DNA of 64,000 bases. Origin: Mucilaginibacter sp. SG564. GTDB taxonomy: Bacteria; Bacteroidota; Bacteroidia; Sphingobacteriales; Sphingobacteriaceae. The first letter of the stretch is position 1. Each line of letters begins with the position of its first letter. The position numbers were made by a program, and so were the translations under genes. Of this stretch, positions 63,130 through 64,000 are shown one piece after another. The notes under the pieces were generated by a model, which saw only the letters and a list, made by a program, of their open reading frames with translations, searched no databases and was not told where the DNA came from. The DNA is taken from assembly GCF_013149275.1 (NCBI RefSeq), contig NZ_JABGNA010000004.1, forward strand, positions 62,001 to 126,000, given 5' to 3'.

Positions 63130-64000
63130 TTATCCCCGCATTACTCCTATCCTATCCCCTTTCCAATCCGGAAACAGAATATGATCATTGTTAATACTCA
63201 GATGTCTATCCGCCACTTCGCTAAAAACGCTTCTGAAATCGGTGGTAACCGCAAGGTCGCGCCCATCTTCCAGGTTTTCCACAGCTAAGGGTTGCATATT
63301 GCCATGCACCAAGCCGCCGTTAATATCATTCCCCAGGATAAAATTACATGACGCCCGGCCATGATCGGTGCCACCGGTACCGTTTTGGTGTACAGTGCGC
63401 CCAAATTCGGTCATGGTCATCACGGTCACATCATCCTGGTAAGCTTCCAGATCACACCATAGGGCGGCGATGCTATCACTCAAATCGGCCACGTTACGGG
63501 CAAATATCCCGTTCTCGGTTCCTTGGTTGAAGTGCGTATCCCAGCCGTTTGATTCGGCAAAAGCTACCTCCAATCCCACCTCCATTTTAACCAATTGGGC
63601 AATTTGTTTTAAGGAATTACCCAGGGCCGAATTGGGATATACCGCGTTATTGGCTGGCGTATAATTTTTGATATTTGTTTTCTGCAGCATTTTAACCGCC
63701 TCAAAGCTTTCTTTACCGGTTTGCTTTAACAAGCCCGATGAAGTTTGATCATACAGATCTTCAAAACTTTTGGAAGCCATATTGGCCCCCATGGGATTAC
63801 CGCGCATCTGGATGGCGAAATCCTGCAAATTACTGATAGACACCGAAGGGTTATCCCCATAAAAAGACCGCGGCATGGCTGATGTCATACTCACAGCGGT
63901 AAAAGGCGTTAAGGCATCATGCCCCAGTAAACCAACCGCCCGGTTAAGCCAGCCGCTTGATGTACCCTTGTTAAATGGCGTGCCCGACTCCATATAATCC
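63130..64000 (-). CDS. DUF1501 domain protein, N-terminus cut by window
   Basis: The 289 visible residues are the C-terminal part of a DUF1501 protein; the frame is open to the window end. Signatures: VMTMTEFGRTVHQNGTGGTD, a sulfatase-like metal segment near the middle, and DHGRASCNFILGNDINGGLV. The last residues give HILFPDWKGDRIGVMRG. These Bacteroidota proteins usually carry a Tat or Sec signal and are often paired with a DUF1800 protein; neither can be seen here because the gene runs off the right edge. Function unproven. Confidence 0.88.
   Translation of the reverse strand, partial: DYMESGTPFNKGTSSGWLNRAVGLLGHDALTPFTAVSMTSAMPRSFYGDNPSVSISNLQDFAIQMRGNPMGANMASKSFEDLYDQTSSGLLKQTGKESFEAVKMLQKTNIKNYTPANNAVYPNSALGNSLKQIAQLVKMEVGLEVAFAESNGWDTHFNQGTENGIFARNVADLSDSIAALWCDLEAYQDDVTVMTMTEFGRTVHQNGTGGTDHGRASCNFILGNDINGGLVHGNMQPLAVENLEDGRDLAVTTDFRSVFSEVADRHLSINNDHILFPDWKGDRIGVMRG

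Overview
The window looks like chromosomal DNA of a Sphingobacteriaceae-type Bacteroidota, with Mucilaginibacter or Pedobacter the best guess. The grounds are TAnnTTTG-type -7 promoter boxes, weak Shine-Dalgarno signals, moderate-to-low GC, and typical families: DUF4199, BatA-domain proteins, Bacteroidota-type SpeA, CtlX, paired M16 peptidases, GH20 and DUF1501. No tRNA, rRNA, CRISPR array, prophage or recognisable transposase was seen. Two genes run off the window ends: bioF on the left and a DUF1501 gene on the right.

Layout. 1-2.7 kb: biotin genes bioF-bioD, then a 3-hydroxyacyl-CoA dehydrogenase. 3.1-9.9 kb: an arginine neighbourhood (argS, an arginine deiminase-family enzyme, ctlX, speA), interrupted by a membrane/coiled-coil gene that looks split by a one-base frameshift. 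10-16.3 kb: a lipoprotein, malate:quinone oxidoreductase, a TonB C-terminal-domain protein and a large M1 peptidase. 16.5-23.4 kb: a tight plus-strand run of two GT2 glycosyltransferases, a polytopic membrane protein, a GH3-type acyl-adenylating enzyme, dxr and rseP. 23.6-27.6 kb: a J/KTSC-domain protein, DUF4199, a small membrane protein, an aldo/keto reductase and an AraC regulator. 27.9-32.5 kb: a minus-strand operon of a BatA/vWA-like membrane protein, a dihydroorotase homologue that has lost its metal ligands, an acidic protein and DUF4199.

32.8-36.4 kb: a TetR regulator followed by a TetX-like flavin monooxygenase. A near-perfect promoter here carries an inverted-repeat operator between its -33 and -7 boxes. 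DUF72 and aldo/keto reductase genes follow. 36.6-44.8 kb: a lipoprotein, GH20 hexosaminidase, trxB, an M19 dipeptidase, DUF3592 and an acyl-CoA carboxylase beta subunit. 45-58.8 kb: a C1 peptidase, a cupin, a LOG-family enzyme, an S41 peptidase, guaB, an inactive/active M16 pair, several secreted proteins of unknown role and two small membrane or secreted ORFs. 59-64 kb: clpB, a membrane histidine kinase and the DUF1501 gene.

The most distinctive feature is the spacers. Many contain a long imperfect palindrome built from short recurring words. Several families occur twice or more in the window, and many abut or overlap stop codons. One 118-bp element with 15-bp terminal inverted repeats occurs twice, at 12.4 and 40.2 kb. 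These families, together with the tetR operator, the degenerate dihydroorotase operon and the GT2/GH3 cluster, are the main items for follow-up.
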